Positions 26,330 to 35,351 of a stretch of DNA of 35,738 nt are shown here, piece by piece (the stretch's first letter is position 1; the number at the start of each line of letters is the position of its first letter). The DNA is taken from contig NZ_ABCQ01000047.1 in the NCBI RefSeq assembly GCF_000170855.1, positions 1 to 35,738 on the forward strand, written 5' to 3'. Both the position numbers and the translations under genes were made by a program. The stretch comes from Moritella sp. PE36. Its GTDB lineage: Bacteria > Pseudomonadota > Gammaproteobacteria > Enterobacterales > Moritellaceae. The notes beneath the pieces were generated by a model. It ran no database searches and was not told the DNA's origin. It saw nothing but the letters and a program-made list of their open reading frames with translations.

Positions 26330-27514
26330 TTAAGCGATTACTTTAGAAACAACACCAGCACCAACAGTACGGCCACCTTCACGGATAGCGAAGCGTAGAC
26401 CTTCTTCCATCGCGATTGGGTTGATTAGCTCAACAACAAACTTAAGGTTGTCACCAGGCATAACCATTTCAACACCTTCTGGAAGCTCTACAGCACCAGT
26501 GATGTCAGTTGTACGGAAGTAGAACTGTGGACGGTAACCTTTAAAGAAAGGAGTGTGACGACCACCCTCTTCTTTAGAAAGTACGTATACTTCAGATTCA
26601 AACTTAGTATGTGGAGTGATTGAACCAGGCTTAGCTAGTACTTGACCACGTTCAACATCTTCACGTTTAGTACCACGTAGAAGTGCACCAATGTTCTCAC
26701 CAGCACGACCTTCGTCAAGCAGTTTACGGAACATTTCAACACCAGTACAAGTAGTAGTTTGAGTATCACGGATACCAATAATTTCTACTGAATCACCAAC
26801 GTTAACGATACCTTGCTCAACACGACCAGTTACAACAGTACCACGGCCAGAGATTGAGAAAACGTCTTCGATAGGCATAATGAAAGGCATATCGATAGCA
26901 CGTTCTGGATCAGGGATGTATGAATCTAACGCTTCAGCTAGTTCAAGAATCTTAGCTTCATATTCAGCTTCGCCTTCAAGAGCTTTAAGAGCAGAACCTT
27001 GGATAACTGGTAGGTCATCACCTGGGAAGTCATATTCAGAAAGAAGTTCACGAACTTCCATTTCTACTAGTTCAAGTAGTTCTTCATCATCAACCATATC
27101 ACATTTGTTCATGAATACGATGATGTAAGGAACGCCAACCTGACGAGAAAGTAGGATGTGCTCACGTGTTTGTGGCATAGGACCATCAGTTGCAGCAACA
27201 ACTAAGATAGCGCCGTCCATTTGAGCAGCACCAGTGATCATGTTTTTAACATAATCGGCATGGCCTGGGCAATCCACGTGTGCATAATGACGTTTTTCTG
27301 TATCATACTCTACGTGTGAAGTATTGATCGTGATACCACGTTCTCTTTCTTCAGGAGCATTATCGATTGATGCGAAATCTTGAGCTTCACCACCGAATGC
27401 TTTTGCAAGTACATTTGTGATAGCGGCTGTTAGAGTTGTTTTACCATGATCAACGTGACCAATTGTACCTACGTTTACGTGGGTTTTATTACGTACAAAT
27501 TTTTCTTTAGACAC
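26330..27514 (-). CDS. tuf: Elongation factor Tu
   Basis: GTPase that delivers aminoacyl-tRNA to the ribosome. The 394 residues carry the G motifs GHVDHGKT (19-26), DCPGH (81-85) and NKCD (136-139), then the two beta-barrel domains ending [10 protein letters not shown]. The start is GTG at 27514, as in E. coli tufA, with AAGG upstream. It is the last gene of the str operon, 64 bases after fusA; the gap contains a 7-bp hairpin (CTTTATC/GATAAAG, 27544-27561). Many relatives have a second tuf elsewhere. Confidence 0.98.
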   Translation of the reverse strand: MSKEKFVRNKTHVNVGTIGHVDHGKTTLTAAITNVLAKAFGGEAQDFASIDNAPEERERGITINTSHVEYDTEKRHYAHVDCPGHADYVKNMITGAAQMDGAILVVAATDGPMPQTREHILLSRQVGVPYIIVFMNKCDMVDDEELLELVEMEVRELLSEYDFPGDDLPVIQGSALKALEGEAEYEAKILELAEALDSYIPDPERAIDMPFIMPIEDVFSISGRGTVVTGRVEQGIVNVGDSVEIIGIRDTQTTTCTGVEMFRKLLDEGRAGENIGALLRGTKREDVERGQVLAKPGSITPHTKFESEVYVLSKEEGGRHTPFFKGYRPQFYFRTTDITGAVELPEGVEMVMPGDNLKFVVELINPIAMEEGLRFAIREGGRTVGAGVVSKVIA

Positions 27515-27578
27515 GACGTGTACCTTCTAATTATCAGTTAAGCCTTTATCTTATGATAAAGACTACCAAAGTTAAACT

Positions 27579-29672
27579 TTATTTCGCTTCAATAATTTTG
27601 TCAGCGATGTTTTTAGGTGCTTCATTGTATTCAAGGAATTCCATTGAATACGAAGCGCGGCCCTGTGTAGCTGAACGTAGTGCAGTTGCATAACCGAACA
27701 TTTCAGACAACGGAACCTTAGCATGAATAATTTTAAGACCTGAGTGGCCATCATCCATACCTTCGATCATGCCGCGACGACGGCTTACGTCACCAACAAC
27801 ATCACCCATCCACCCCTCAGGAGTGGTAATTTCGACTTTCATCATTGGCTCAAGCAAGGCTGGATTTGCATCCAATGCGCCCTGTCTGCAACCAAAAGAA
27901 CCCGCGACCTTGAATGCCATTTCATTGGAATCAACGTCGTGAAATGAACCACCGTAGAGTGTAACACGAACATCCATGATAGGATATCCTGCTAACACGC
28001 CCTGATCCATCTGTTCTTTACAACCTTTTTCTACCGCTGGGATGAATTCGCTAGGAACCTCACCATCAACGATTGCATTCACAAATTCAAAACCAGCGCC
28101 CGCTTCAAGCGGTTCCAGTCTCAGCAGAACATGACCATATTGACCACGTCCACCTAACTCGCGAATGAATTTACCTTCTGCTTCAACTGAATCACGAATT
28201 GATTCACGATATGCAACCTGAGGCTTACCAACGTTGCATTCAACGTTAAACTCACGACGCATACGGTCAACAATAATGTCCAGATGAAGTTCACCCATAC
28301 CAGATATCAATGTTTGCGCTGACTCTTCGTCAGTTTCAACACGGAATGATGGATCTTCAGCCGCTAATTTACTTAGCGCGATAGCCATCTTATCTTGGTC
28401 GGCTACTGTTTTAGGCTCCACAGCAATTTGGATAACCGGTTCCGGAAAATCCATACGCTCAAGAATTACTTTATGCTTAATATCACAAAGCGTATCACCA
28501 GTAGTGACATCCTTAAGACCAATTGCCGCAGCGATATCGCCGGCACGTATTTCTTTCAATTCTTGACGATCATTGGCATGCATTTGCACAATACGACCTA
28601 AACGTTCACGCTTCTGCTTAACAGAATTATAAACGCCATCGCCCGTATTGACCACTCCAGAATACACCCGTAGGAACGTAAGCGTACCTACAAATGGGTC
28701 GGTCGCGATCTTAAAGGCTAATGCAGCAAAGGGAGCGTCATCACTTGATAAACAAGTAATTTCGTTCTCATTCTCATCAATACCATTGATATCTTTCACT
28801 TCCGTTGGGCTAGGAAGAAATTCAACTACTGCGTCAAGTACCGCTTGTACACCTTTATTTTTAAAGGCAGAACCACAAGTCGCAAGTACGATCTCGTTGT
28901 TCAGCGTACGTTGACGTAAACCAGCTTTAATTTCTTCTTCAGATAATTCACCTTCTTCAAGGTATTTATCCATAAGCTCATCGTTAGCTTCGGCGGCAGC
29001 CTCAACCAATTCTTCATGTAATTCTTCTGCACGCTCAAGTAGATCAGCAGGAATATCGCCATAACTAAATGACATACCTTGATCTGCTTCATTCCAGCTA
29101 ATTGATTTCATCTTAATTAGATCAATTACGCCTTCAAATTCATCTTCCGCACCAATGTTTAACTGGATAGGAACACAAGTCGCGCCCAGACGATTACGAA
29201 TTTGGTCAATGACAGCTTCAAAATCAGCACCAGTACGATCCATCTTATTAACGAATACAATACGGGGTACTTGATATTTATTAGCTTGACGCCAAACCGT
29301 TTCAGATTGTGGTTCAACACCTGATGCACCACAAAACACAACAATTGCGCCATCAAGGACTCGCAAAGAACGTTCTACTTCAATCGTGAAGTCAACGTGT
29401 CCCGGAGTATCAATGATGTTGATACGGTGCTGCTTAAATTGCGCATCCATACCTTTCCACATTGCTGTTGTCGCAGCAGAAGTAATGGTAATACCACGCT
29501 CCTGCTCCTGTTCCATCCAATCCATAGTGGCTGCGCCATCATGAACTTCACCCATCTTATGTGAAAGACCAGTATAGAACAGAATTCGTTCTGTAGTTGT
29601 AGTTTTACCCGCATCAACGTGAGCACAAATACCAATGTTTCGGTAGAGCTCGATCGGAGTTGTACGTGCCAC
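27579..29672 (-). CDS. fusA: Elongation factor G
   Basis: Translocase GTPase of 697 residues (E. coli 704). G motifs AHVDAGKT (17-24), DTPGH (88-92) and NKMD (142-145) are intact, followed by domains II-V ending in [15 protein letters not shown]. The start is GTG at 29672 with AAGGGA seven bases upstream. The region just before the ribosome site contains a CTAGG/CCTAG mini-hairpin (29686-29698) and, further up, the hairpin at 29712-29734. It is the third gene of the str operon and the canonical EF-G by context. Confidence 0.98.
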   Translation of the reverse strand: MARTTPIELYRNIGICAHVDAGKTTTTERILFYTGLSHKMGEVHDGAATMDWMEQEQERGITITSAATTAMWKGMDAQFKQHRINIIDTPGHVDFTIEVERSLRVLDGAIVVFCGASGVEPQSETVWRQANKYQVPRIVFVNKMDRTGADFEAVIDQIRNRLGATCVPIQLNIGAEDEFEGVIDLIKMKSISWNEADQGMSFSYGDIPADLLERAEELHEELVEAAAEANDELMDKYLEEGELSEEEIKAGLRQRTLNNEIVLATCGSAFKNKGVQAVLDAVVEFLPSPTEVKDINGIDENENEITCLSSDDAPFAALAFKIATDPFVGTLTFLRVYSGVVNTGDGVYNSVKQKRERLGRIVQMHANDRQELKEIRAGDIAAAIGLKDVTTGDTLCDIKHKVILERMDFPEPVIQIAVEPKTVADQDKMAIALSKLAAEDPSFRVETDEESAQTLISGMGELHLDIIVDRMRREFNVECNVGKPQVAYRESIRDSVEAEGKFIRELGGRGQYGHVLLRLEPLEAGAGFEFVNAIVDGEVPSEFIPAVEKGCKEQMDQGVLAGYPIMDVRVTLYGGSFHDVDSNEMAFKVAGSFGCRQGALDANPALLEPMMKVEITTPEGWMGDVVGDVSRRRGMIEGMDDGHSGLKIIHAKVPLSEMFGYATALRSATQGRASYSMEFLEYNEAPKNIADKIIEAK

Positions 29673-29711
29673 AATAAATCCCTTACTAGGAAACCTAGAC
29701 AGAAAGTAATT

Positions 29712-29734
29712 GACGCAGATTTACAATCTGCGTC
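29712..29734 (-). promoter_or_regulatory. Perfect hairpin in the rpsG-fusA gap, tRNA-Tyr anticodon-arm look-alike
   Basis: GACGCAGATT and AATCTGCGTC are perfect inverted repeats around three bases. On the minus (mRNA) strand it reads GCAGA-TTGTAAA-TCTGC inside a longer stem. This equals the E. coli tRNA-Tyr anticodon stem-loop except for one loop base. No T-run follows directly, so it is a poor terminator. The role is unknown (see findings). Confidence 0.85.
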
Positions 29735-29740
29735 CAAAAA

Positions 29741-30217
<477 letters not shown>

Positions 30218-30298
30218 TTATTCCTCGTTGTGCTTCAGGTATTACCCAAAACTAATAAATAGTTAACAGTTTGCTTGGCCTTACTAAACGAAGAATTA

Positions 30299-30673
30299 TT
30301 AATTCTTTGGACGTTTAGTACCATATTTAGAACGACCTTTACGACGGTCGCTAACACCAGCTGTATCTAACGCACCACGAACTGTATGGTAACGAACACC
30401 CGGTAAATCTTTAACACGACCACCGCGGATTAAGATCACGCTATGCTCTTGCAGATTATGGCCTTCACCACCGATGTATGAAGTAACTTCATAACCGTTA
30501 GTTAGACGAACACGAGCTACTTTACGTAGAGCCGAGTTAGGTTTTTTAGGAGTAGTAGTGTATACGCGAGTACAAACACCACGACGTTGTGGACAAGCTT
30601 CAAGAGCAGGAACGTTAGTTTTTGTAACGTTTCTTACGCGAGGCTTGCGTACTAATTGGTTAGTAGTTGCCAT
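30299..30673 (-). CDS. rpsL: Ribosomal protein S12
   Basis: Decoding-centre protein of 124 residues, first gene of the str operon. The streptomycin-contact lysines K43 (in TPKKPNS) and K88 (in RVKDLPG) are the wild-type residues, so classic S12 streptomycin resistance is not expected. The ATG at 30673 has GGAGC eight bases upstream. The promoter is about 60 bases upstream. Confidence 0.98.
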   Translation of the reverse strand: MATTNQLVRKPRVRNVTKTNVPALEACPQRRGVCTRVYTTTPKKPNSALRKVARVRLTNGYEVTSYIGGEGHNLQEHSVILIRGGRVKDLPGVRYHTVRGALDTAGVSDRRKGRSKYGTKRPKN

Positions 30674-30734
30674 TTAAAATAGCTCCGTTGAGTTTTTTAC
30701 GTGTGAAAAATCATCCCTAATATAGGGACGCAGA

Positions 30735-30763
30735 ATTTTAGTCATTGCGCCTTTAGCTGTCAA
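30735..30763 (-). promoter_or_regulatory. Promoter of the str operon (rpsL-rpsG-fusA-tuf)
   Basis: On the minus strand a perfect -35 TTGACA (30763-30758), 17 bases, and -10 TAAAAT (30740-30735). The bases after the -10, TCTGCGTCCC, are GC-rich, the discriminator type associated with stringent control. Expected start near 30728, leaving a 5' leader of about 55 bases. Confidence 0.85.
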
Positions 30764-30845
30764 GCATAACAACACTATTATTGAAAATAAATTAGTTTAT
30801 TTGCCAATAAATCGTCAATAAACTGCTTTTACAACACTACTAGAT

Positions 30846-30871
30846 AAAAACTTACCCGTAGTTTATAGGGT
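30846..30871 (-). terminator. Possible terminator after tusB
   Basis: On the minus strand ACCCTA pairs with TA-C-GGGT (one bulge), followed by AAGTTTTTAT. It lies between tusB and the str promoter, so the two units may be partly separated. Confidence 0.42.
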
Positions 30872-30902
30872 CACAATGAAAATTCGTACAGATCAGGCTT
30901 AT

Positions 30903-31193
30903 TTAGTTCCAAGTCTGAATTTGTAAATGCGACACAGTAAGGTTAACAAACTCTAGGTAGCTAACCTGCTGACCTAAAATACATTTTAACCCTCTTGCAT
31001 CCAGATCTTCAGTCAAAGTGTAAACACTTATCTTTGGTTGGAGATCTTGAAGTATTTTAGCATATTTATGCTGTGATGCCGTAATGACGACAGCGTCTTG
31101 AATAAAGAGCAGTGCATCACCATCGTTGAGATAGGCGAGGCTATCAATAAATGTGTTTCGTGAGAACGGTGACGATTTAATAATATGAAGCAT
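30903..31193 (-). CDS. tusB: tRNA 2-thiolation sulfurtransferase subunit TusB
   Basis: DsrH-like subunit of the TusBCD complex, which passes sulfur from TusA to TusE for 2-thiouridine at the wobble base of tRNA Lys, Glu and Gln. I start it at the ATG at 31193 (96 residues), which aligns with E. coli TusB (MLH...) and has GGGTGA eight bases upstream. An ATG at 31208 overlapping the tusC stop (TGATG) is the alternative. Motifs GDALLFIQDAV and LTEDLDARGL match the family. Confidence 0.88.
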   Translation of the reverse strand: MLHIIKSSPFSRNTFIDSLAYLNDGDALLFIQDAVVITASQHKYAKILQDLQPKISVYTLTEDLDARGLKCILGQQVSYLEFVNLTVSHLQIQTWN

Positions 31194-31207
31194 AATGTTA
31201 TCACCCA

Positions 31208-31564
31208 TCAAAAATTCAAAATAATAGCATGCTGACGTATACGCTGATTAATTTCTGGCTGCGCTAAACGCTCGACGTCTATAACCAAGTCGATATCGCT
31301 AATACCACGCTCTAACAGCGAGTCTGCGCACACATAAATATTTTCAATATCATATAGCTCAAACATAGCAAATGTAGGCGAAAAATCACGACAAGCGATA
31401 CCCTGAGGCTTTTGTTTACTCACTAATTGATAAACACCATCACCAATAAAAAAGACGCTTAAATCTTCAGTAAGCGCCGAAGTAGCTAGAATGGCATCTT
31501 GAGTTTCTCTCGCAAGGCTAGTGCCATGCGGAACTTGACGAGTAACGAACGCGGCTCTCAACAT
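31208..31564 (-). CDS. tusC: tRNA 2-thiolation sulfurtransferase subunit TusC
   Basis: DsrF-like subunit of TusBCD, 118 residues from the ATG at 31564. A further in-frame TTG upstream is unlikely. The N-terminus (AAFVTRQVPHGTSLARE) and ATSALTEDLSVFFIGDGVYQL closely resemble E. coli TusC (119 residues). Its stop shares bases with a tusB in-frame ATG. The gene follows tusD by 22 bases. Confidence 0.92.
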   Translation of the reverse strand: MLRAAFVTRQVPHGTSLARETQDAILATSALTEDLSVFFIGDGVYQLVSKQKPQGIACRDFSPTFAMFELYDIENIYVCADSLLERGISDIDLVIDVERLAQPEINQRIRQHAIILNF

Positions 31565-31586
31565 TTTTCCAACCAAATATAGATAA

Positions 31587-31985
31587 TTAAAACTGAATAA
31601 CCCGATCAGCAGTCACAATCGACACTGCTAATTGACCTAGTCCTGTTAATTGAAATGGTAATTCAAGATTAAAGTTACTCTTGCCAGCTTTATCGGCTTC
31701 GCTTTGATCAATCACACCACGCCGTAACGCTGCACCTGAACATATATCTAAATCAAATTTGTGTTCACGTGCTAACACTAACCAGGCCTGATAAAGATCG
31801 AACTCATCAGCTGCTGGTGAGGTCAGTGTCGAACCATTAAGCACGCCATCATTATAGAAAAATACACGCTGAATAGTATGACCAAGTTCAATCGCAGATT
31901 TAACGTAATGATAGGCGCTTAAAGCGTCTTGGCTACCATATGCAGGCCCAGTAACGAGTACTGCAATAGTGACAGGTTTAGACAT
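31587..31985 (-). CDS. tusD: tRNA 2-thiolation sulfurtransferase subunit TusD
   Basis: DsrE-like catalytic subunit of TusBCD. The persulfide-carrying cysteine is C82 in LDICSGAALRRG (C78 in E. coli). The 132-residue protein begins VTIAVLVTGPAYGSQDALSAYH, as in the family. It is 12 bases after ridA, and tusDCB precede rpsL as in E. coli. Confidence 0.95.
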   Translation of the reverse strand: MSKPVTIAVLVTGPAYGSQDALSAYHYVKSAIELGHTIQRVFFYNDGVLNGSTLTSPAADEFDLYQAWLVLAREHKFDLDICSGAALRRGVIDQSEADKAGKSNFNLELPFQLTGLGQLAVSIVTADRVIQF

Positions 31986-31997
31986 AGATAGACCTAA

Positions 31998-32381
31998 TTA
32001 AAGAGTATATGCGATAGCTTCTACTTCAACTAATACATCTTTCGGTAAACGCGCAACTTCAACACATGAACGTGCAGGCGCATTTTCAGGGAAATAACGT
32101 GCGTATACTTCATTAAAAGCAACAAAATCATTCATATCACTTAAGAAACATGTGGTTTTAATTACTGTATCTGCACTGGCATTTGCCGCTTTTAATACCG
32201 CCATCAGATTTTCCATCACAAGTTCGGCTTGTTCTTTAATGCCGCCTTCAATGATTTCCATCGTTTCTGGTACTAATGGGATCTGTCCTGACGTAAAAAC
32301 CATATTACCAAGTTGATTAGCTTGTGAGTACGGACCAATAGCAGCAGGTGCATTCGTTGTCGAAATGATTTTTTTACTCAT
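31998..32381 (-). CDS. ridA: RidA, reactive enamine/imine deaminase
   Basis: Hydrolyses 2-aminoacrylate and similar enamine/imine intermediates produced by PLP enzymes. I use the ATG at 32381 (127 residues), with GGAAC eight bases upstream, rather than the ATG four codons earlier; this matches the family length. The catalytic arginine is R104 in APARSCVEV. In E. coli ridA lies downstream of pyrBI on the same strand; here it is divergent from pyrBI and leads tusDCB. Confidence 0.94.
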   Translation of the reverse strand: MSKKIISTTNAPAAIGPYSQANQLGNMVFTSGQIPLVPETMEIIEGGIKEQAELVMENLMAVLKAANASADTVIKTTCFLSDMNDFVAFNEVYARYFPENAPARSCVEVARLPKDVLVEVEAIAYTL

Positions 32382-32603
32382 TGTAAGTTCCATAAATTAT
32401 TAATGCTCTCATAATCAGAGCGAGTATATTGCAATATCTACAGCCATTATATTTAATAATACGCGTAATAAGCAAACGTAGAGCAACGAATAGTTTAAAC
32501 TTTATAAAATTATTTACATAAAATTAATTTGATTAGTGCTTTCTGTGTAATTTATTTTAAGTTAAAATCGCCAATTGTGTTTAGTGAATGAGAAAGTTAA
32601 GAC
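32382..32603. other. ridA-pyrB divergent promoter region
   Basis: AT-rich gap that holds both promoters; from ridA to the pyrB start codon it spans 335 bases, the rest being the pyr leader. A plus-strand TAAAAT (32563-32568) is a plausible pyrB -10 about 35 bases before the leader peptide, but its -35 is weak. Confidence 0.45.
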
Positions 32604-32666
32604 ATGCTCAATGCAAAGAGCAGTTCCTCCCTCACTCTCATCATTCAAACTAGTAAGGCCTCATAA
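32604..32666 (+). CDS. pyrBI leader peptide (PyrL-like), 20 codons
   Basis: The frame starts at ATG 32604 ([15 protein letters not shown]...) and stops at TAA 32664-32666, inside the terminator hairpin. This is the E. coli pyrL arrangement, in which close ribosome following stops the terminator forming. It is much shorter than E. coli PyrL (44 residues) and has different sequence. Codons 6-15 lie over a C/U-rich tract. A hairpin TGCTC/GAGCA (32605-32609 and 32618-32622) lies over its first codons. No strong Shine-Dalgarno is seen, which lowers confidence in translation. Confidence 0.6.
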   Translation: MLNAKSSSSLTLIIQTSKAS

Positions 32667-32688
32667 CAATTAATATGAGGCTTTTTTT
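32655..32688 (+). terminator. Attenuator of pyrBI
   Basis: GCCTCATA (32658-32665) pairs with TATGAGGC (32674-32681), extended by A-T and G-T pairs at the base, then seven T (32682-32688). It lies between leader peptide and pyrB, so transcription into pyrBI needs readthrough, expected when UTP or CTP is low. Confidence 0.9.
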
Positions 32689-32716
32689 AGAGCATTCTGA
32701 TAATCAGGGCACAAAA

Positions 32717-33649
32717 ATGGCAAATCCGTTATTTAGAAAACATATAGTATCTATCAATGATATCTCACGTAATGAGCTAGAACTTATTGTTAAAACTGCG
32801 GCAAAACTAAAAAAACAGCCACAGCCCGAACTGTTAAAAAACAAAGTAATTGCGAGCTGTTTCTTTGAAGCATCAACACGAACACGATTATCATTCGAAA
32901 CTGCTATCCAACGATTAGGGGGGACAGTTATTGGCTTCGATAATGCGAGTAACACCTCTCTGGCTAAAAAAGGCGAAACACTTGCAGATTCTATTAGTGT
33001 AATTTCAAGCTACGTTGATGCGTTTGTCATGCGCCACCCTCAAGAAGGGGCGGCAAGGTTAGCATCAGAATTCTCCAATGTGCCCGTTATTAACGGTGGT
33101 GATGGTTCTAATCAACACCCAACGCAAACATTACTTGATCTGTTTTCAATTTATGAAACACAAGGCCGCTTAGATAACTTAAATATTGCATTGGTGGGTG
33201 ATCTTAAATACGGCCGAACAGTTCACTCTTTAGCACAAGCCCTGGCTAAGTTCAGTGGCTGTAAATTCTATTTCATTGCACCGGATGCATTAGCAATGCC
33301 TGAATATATCTGTAATGAGCTTGATGAACACAATGTCAGCTATGCCTGTTATAACTCGATTGAAGAAGTCGTGCCTGAAATCGACGTGTTGTACATGACT
33401 CGCGTACAAAAAGAACGTTTTGATGAAACCGAATATCAACACATGAAAGCTGGGTTTATTTTATCTGCCAGTTCATTAAAACATGCGAAAGATAATTTAA
33501 AAGTACTTCATCCATTACCACGCGTTGATGAGATCGCTGTCGATGTGGATAAAACGCCATACGCTTATTACTTTCAGCAAGCTGAAAATGGCGTTTATGC
33601 ACGTGAAGCATTACTAGCACTTGTATTGAATGAAACAATCGAAGGATAA
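32717..33649 (+). CDS. pyrB: Aspartate carbamoyltransferase catalytic subunit
   Basis: Condenses carbamoyl phosphate and aspartate, the committed step of pyrimidine synthesis. From the ATG at 32717 the 310 residues match E. coli PyrB (311). An in-frame ATG 14 codons upstream lies in the attenuator and is not used. The carbamoyl-phosphate loop [12 protein letters not shown], the neighbouring-subunit loop [39 protein letters not shown] and HPLPRVDEI are all present. pyrI follows after four bases. Confidence 0.97.
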   Translation: MANPLFRKHIVSINDISRNELELIVKTAAKLKKQPQPELLKNKVIASCFFEASTRTRLSFETAIQRLGGTVIGFDNASNTSLAKKGETLADSISVISSYVDAFVMRHPQEGAARLASEFSNVPVINGGDGSNQHPTQTLLDLFSIYETQGRLDNLNIALVGDLKYGRTVHSLAQALAKFSGCKFYFIAPDALAMPEYICNELDEHNVSYACYNSIEEVVPEIDVLYMTRVQKERFDETEYQHMKAGFILSASSLKHAKDNLKVLHPLPRVDEIAVDVDKTPYAYYFQQAENGVYAREALLALVLNETIEG

Positions 33650-33653
33650 GATA

Positions 33654-34115
33654 ATGAAAAGCAATCATATGCAAGTAGAGGCTATCTGTAATGGCTATGT
33701 TATCGATCACATTCCATCGGGACAAGGTGTTAAGATCCTAAGACTATTCAGTCTTACGGACACTAAGCAGCGTGTTACAGTTGGTTTCAACCTGCCCAGT
33801 CATGATGGTACAACCAAAGACTTAATTAAAGTTGAAAACACTGAAATAACAAAGTCACAAGCGAACCAATTAGCACTGCTAGCACCAAATGCAACAATTA
33901 ATATAATTGAAAATTTTAAGGTGACAGATAAGCATTCGTTAGCATTGCCAAAAGAAGTTGAAAATGTGTTCCCATGCCCAAATTCAAATTGTATTACGCA
34001 TGGAGAACCCGTTACTTCATCTTTTACCATTAAAATGATCAAAGGTAATATCGGTCTAAAATGTAAGTATTGTGAAAAAACATTCTCAAAAGAAATTGTA
34101 ACTGCACAAGTTTAG
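33654..34115 (+). CDS. pyrI: Aspartate carbamoyltransferase regulatory subunit
   Basis: Nucleotide-binding subunit giving CTP inhibition and ATP activation. From the ATG at 33654 (AAGGA seven bases upstream, within the pyrB end) it has 153 residues, the E. coli length. The zinc cysteines C108, C113, C137 and C140 (FPCPNSNC and KCKYC) that bind the catalytic subunit are intact. N-terminal VEAICNGYVIDHIPSGQGVK is the allosteric domain. A terminator follows. Confidence 0.97.
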   Translation: MKSNHMQVEAICNGYVIDHIPSGQGVKILRLFSLTDTKQRVTVGFNLPSHDGTTKDLIKVENTEITKSQANQLALLAPNATINIIENFKVTDKHSLALPKEVENVFPCPNSNCITHGEPVTSSFTIKMIKGNIGLKCKYCEKTFSKEIVTAQV

Positions 34116-34128
34116 TTCCAATGAACTC

Positions 34129-34185
34129 AGAGCTGCTTACCATTCATGCAGCTCTGCCATGCTCTCTCAGAGCCTTATTTTTTTT
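34129..34185 (+). terminator. Terminator region of pyrBI
   Basis: A perfect 8-bp hairpin AGAGCTGC/GCAGCTCT (34129-34136 and 34148-34155) is followed by GCTCT-ctc-AGAGC (34161-34173) and then an eight-T run (34178-34185). The second hairpin with the T-run is the likely stop. GCTCTG (34151-34156) can also pair with CAGAGC (34168-34173), so two folds compete. Confidence 0.7.
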
Positions 34186-34735
34186 CTACGTTAAAACACG
34201 CTTCTAACTCAGCGTTTATTTCTGCAAAGCCTTTTTTTCTTAATAATTCAATATTACGCTCTGGGATCTCTTCTGGATTTGGGAATACTCTTAATACACG
34301 CGCCATCTCATCTTCGCGAATAATGTGAAGAATTGGATAAGGAGAGCGGTTAGTAAAGTTAGCAGCATCTTGCATTGTCGTATCATCAAAACGATATTTA
34401 GGATGCATGTGGGCTAATTGATAAACACCTTCGTAGTCCTGCATTTCCAATAAATCGTTCGCATAATCAATTAAATCGAGAAAAGCATCAAAGTTACCGC
34501 TCAGTTTTGGCACAACAACTAATGTGGTCGCAATATCTTTATTCGTATCCAAACGAATAAACTCAGCATTAACGTATTCTAATAACTCAGTTAAATCAGT
34601 CACATCAAGTACTGTGCAATGAATTGTTTTTCGTTCTAATTCTTTTTTCGCAAAAGGACAAATATTGTACTTAACAATGATCTCTTTCACCCACTTGAGA
34701 GTCTGTAATTTAATTATCTCATGGTTATCAGTCAT
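34175..34735 (-). CDS. DUF1415 family protein
   Basis: Soluble protein of 186 residues resembling the DUF1415 family of gammaproteobacteria, of unknown function. Visible features include WVKEIIVKYNICPFAKKELE near the N-terminus, with a cysteine in ICPF, and YQLAHMHPKYRFDDT with two histidines, which might be metal or cofactor ligands. AGGA lies seven bases before the ATG at 34735. It converges on pyrI, and its end overlaps the pyrBI terminator region. No operon partner. Confidence 0.82.
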   Translation of the reverse strand: MTDNHEIIKLQTLKWVKEIIVKYNICPFAKKELERKTIHCTVLDVTDLTELLEYVNAEFIRLDTNKDIATTLVVVPKLSGNFDAFLDLIDYANDLLEMQDYEGVYQLAHMHPKYRFDDTTMQDAANFTNRSPYPILHIIREDEMARVLRVFPNPEEIPERNIELLRKKGFAEINAELEACFNVEKK

Positions 34736-34853
34736 ATAACGATCCTAAACATCTAAATTTAAAGAGTTAAACACAGCAAGTGTGATTACCTCTAAGTGGT
34801 GAAAGTATATTTGAATAGATTTTAGCTTTAATAGCTAATAATTTACAGATATA

Positions 34854-34886
34854 AAAAAAGCCGATATCAATGATATCGGCTTTTTT
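34854..34886 (-). terminator. Terminator of the rRNA operon
   Basis: AAAAAAGCCGATATCA and TGATATCGGCTTTTTT are almost perfect inverted repeats, with T-runs on both strands. It stops the minus-strand rRNA transcript after the second 5S gene. Confidence 0.92.
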
Positions 34887-34888
34887 CG

Positions 34889-34907
34889 TTCAAGACAGCG
34901 TCTTGAA
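34889..34907 (-). ncRNA. Hairpin 3' of the distal 5S gene
   Basis: TTCAAGAC/GTCTTGAA with a 3-base loop, 11 bases beyond the 5S 3' end. The proximal 5S has an equally placed hairpin at 35070-35088 with different stem sequence. Probably an rRNA processing element rather than a separate RNA. Confidence 0.65.
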
Positions 34908-34918
34908 TCTAATTTGAC

Positions 34919-35035
34919 GTTTGGCGATGCCCTACTCTCACATGGGGAAACCCCACACTACCATCGGCGTTATTACGTTTCACTACTGAGTTCGGAATGG
35001 GATCAGGTGGTACCGCAACACTATGGTCACCAAAC
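34919..35035 (-). rRNA. rrf: 5S ribosomal RNA, distal copy
   Basis: On the minus strand this has the 5S hallmarks: the CCGAACTCAG loop, GTGAAACG, the GCCGATGGTAGTGTGGGG arm and GAGAGTAGGGCATCGCCAAAC closing helix I with GTTTGGTGA. About 117 bases. It differs from the other copy at four positions, two of them a compensatory pair in helix I. Ends are estimated from helix I pairing. Confidence 0.96.
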
Positions 35036-35069
35036 AAATTCTTCGAGTCTTACGAATTATCTGCTCTTA

Positions 35070-35088
35070 TTCAAAGCTACGCTTTGAA
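35070..35088 (-). ncRNA. Hairpin 3' of the proximal 5S gene
   Basis: TTCAAAGC/GCTTTGAA with a 3-base loop, 11 bases beyond the proximal 5S 3' end. It lies in the spacer between the two 5S genes. Confidence 0.65.
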
Positions 35089-35099
35089 TTTAATTTGGC

Positions 35100-35216
35100 G
35101 CTTGGCGATGCCCTACTCTCACATGGGGAAACCCCACACTACCATCGGCGTTATTACGTTTCACTACTGAGTTCGGAATGGAGTCAGGTGGTACCGCAAC
35201 ACTATGGTCACCAAGC
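35100..35216 (-). rRNA. rrf: 5S ribosomal RNA, copy nearest the 23S
   Basis: Same structure as the distal copy, about 117 bases, with helix I GCTTGG/CCAAGC. It is transcribed directly after the 23S across a 135-base AT-rich spacer (35217-35351) that holds no tRNA. Confidence 0.96.
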
Positions 35217-35351
35217 AAATCTGGTTTGCTTTCTATAAGAAAAATTAATTTCTATTGTAAATCTGAAAAGCTATAAATAAAGAAGTCTTTAAAACCTAAA
35301 GTGTTCTGTCTATTCTTAAGTCAAATTTCAATTAATCATACTTTAATTTGT

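Noticed and set aside
26880-27128. Serine-rich 82-codon frame on the plus strand inside tuf
   Set aside because: Antisense shadow of EF-Tu; low-complexity serine runs arise from the complement of GAA/GAT-rich codons.
29712-29734. A degenerate tRNA-Tyr gene
   Set aside because: Only the anticodon arm is matched; no acceptor, D or T arm and no CCA lie within 40 bases on either side.
30299-30673. Streptomycin-resistance substitution in S12
   Set aside because: K43 and K88 are the sensitive wild-type residues.
35217-35351. tRNA gene in the 23S-5S spacer
   Set aside because: The spacer is AT-rich and shows no cloverleaf or TTCGA-type T-loop.
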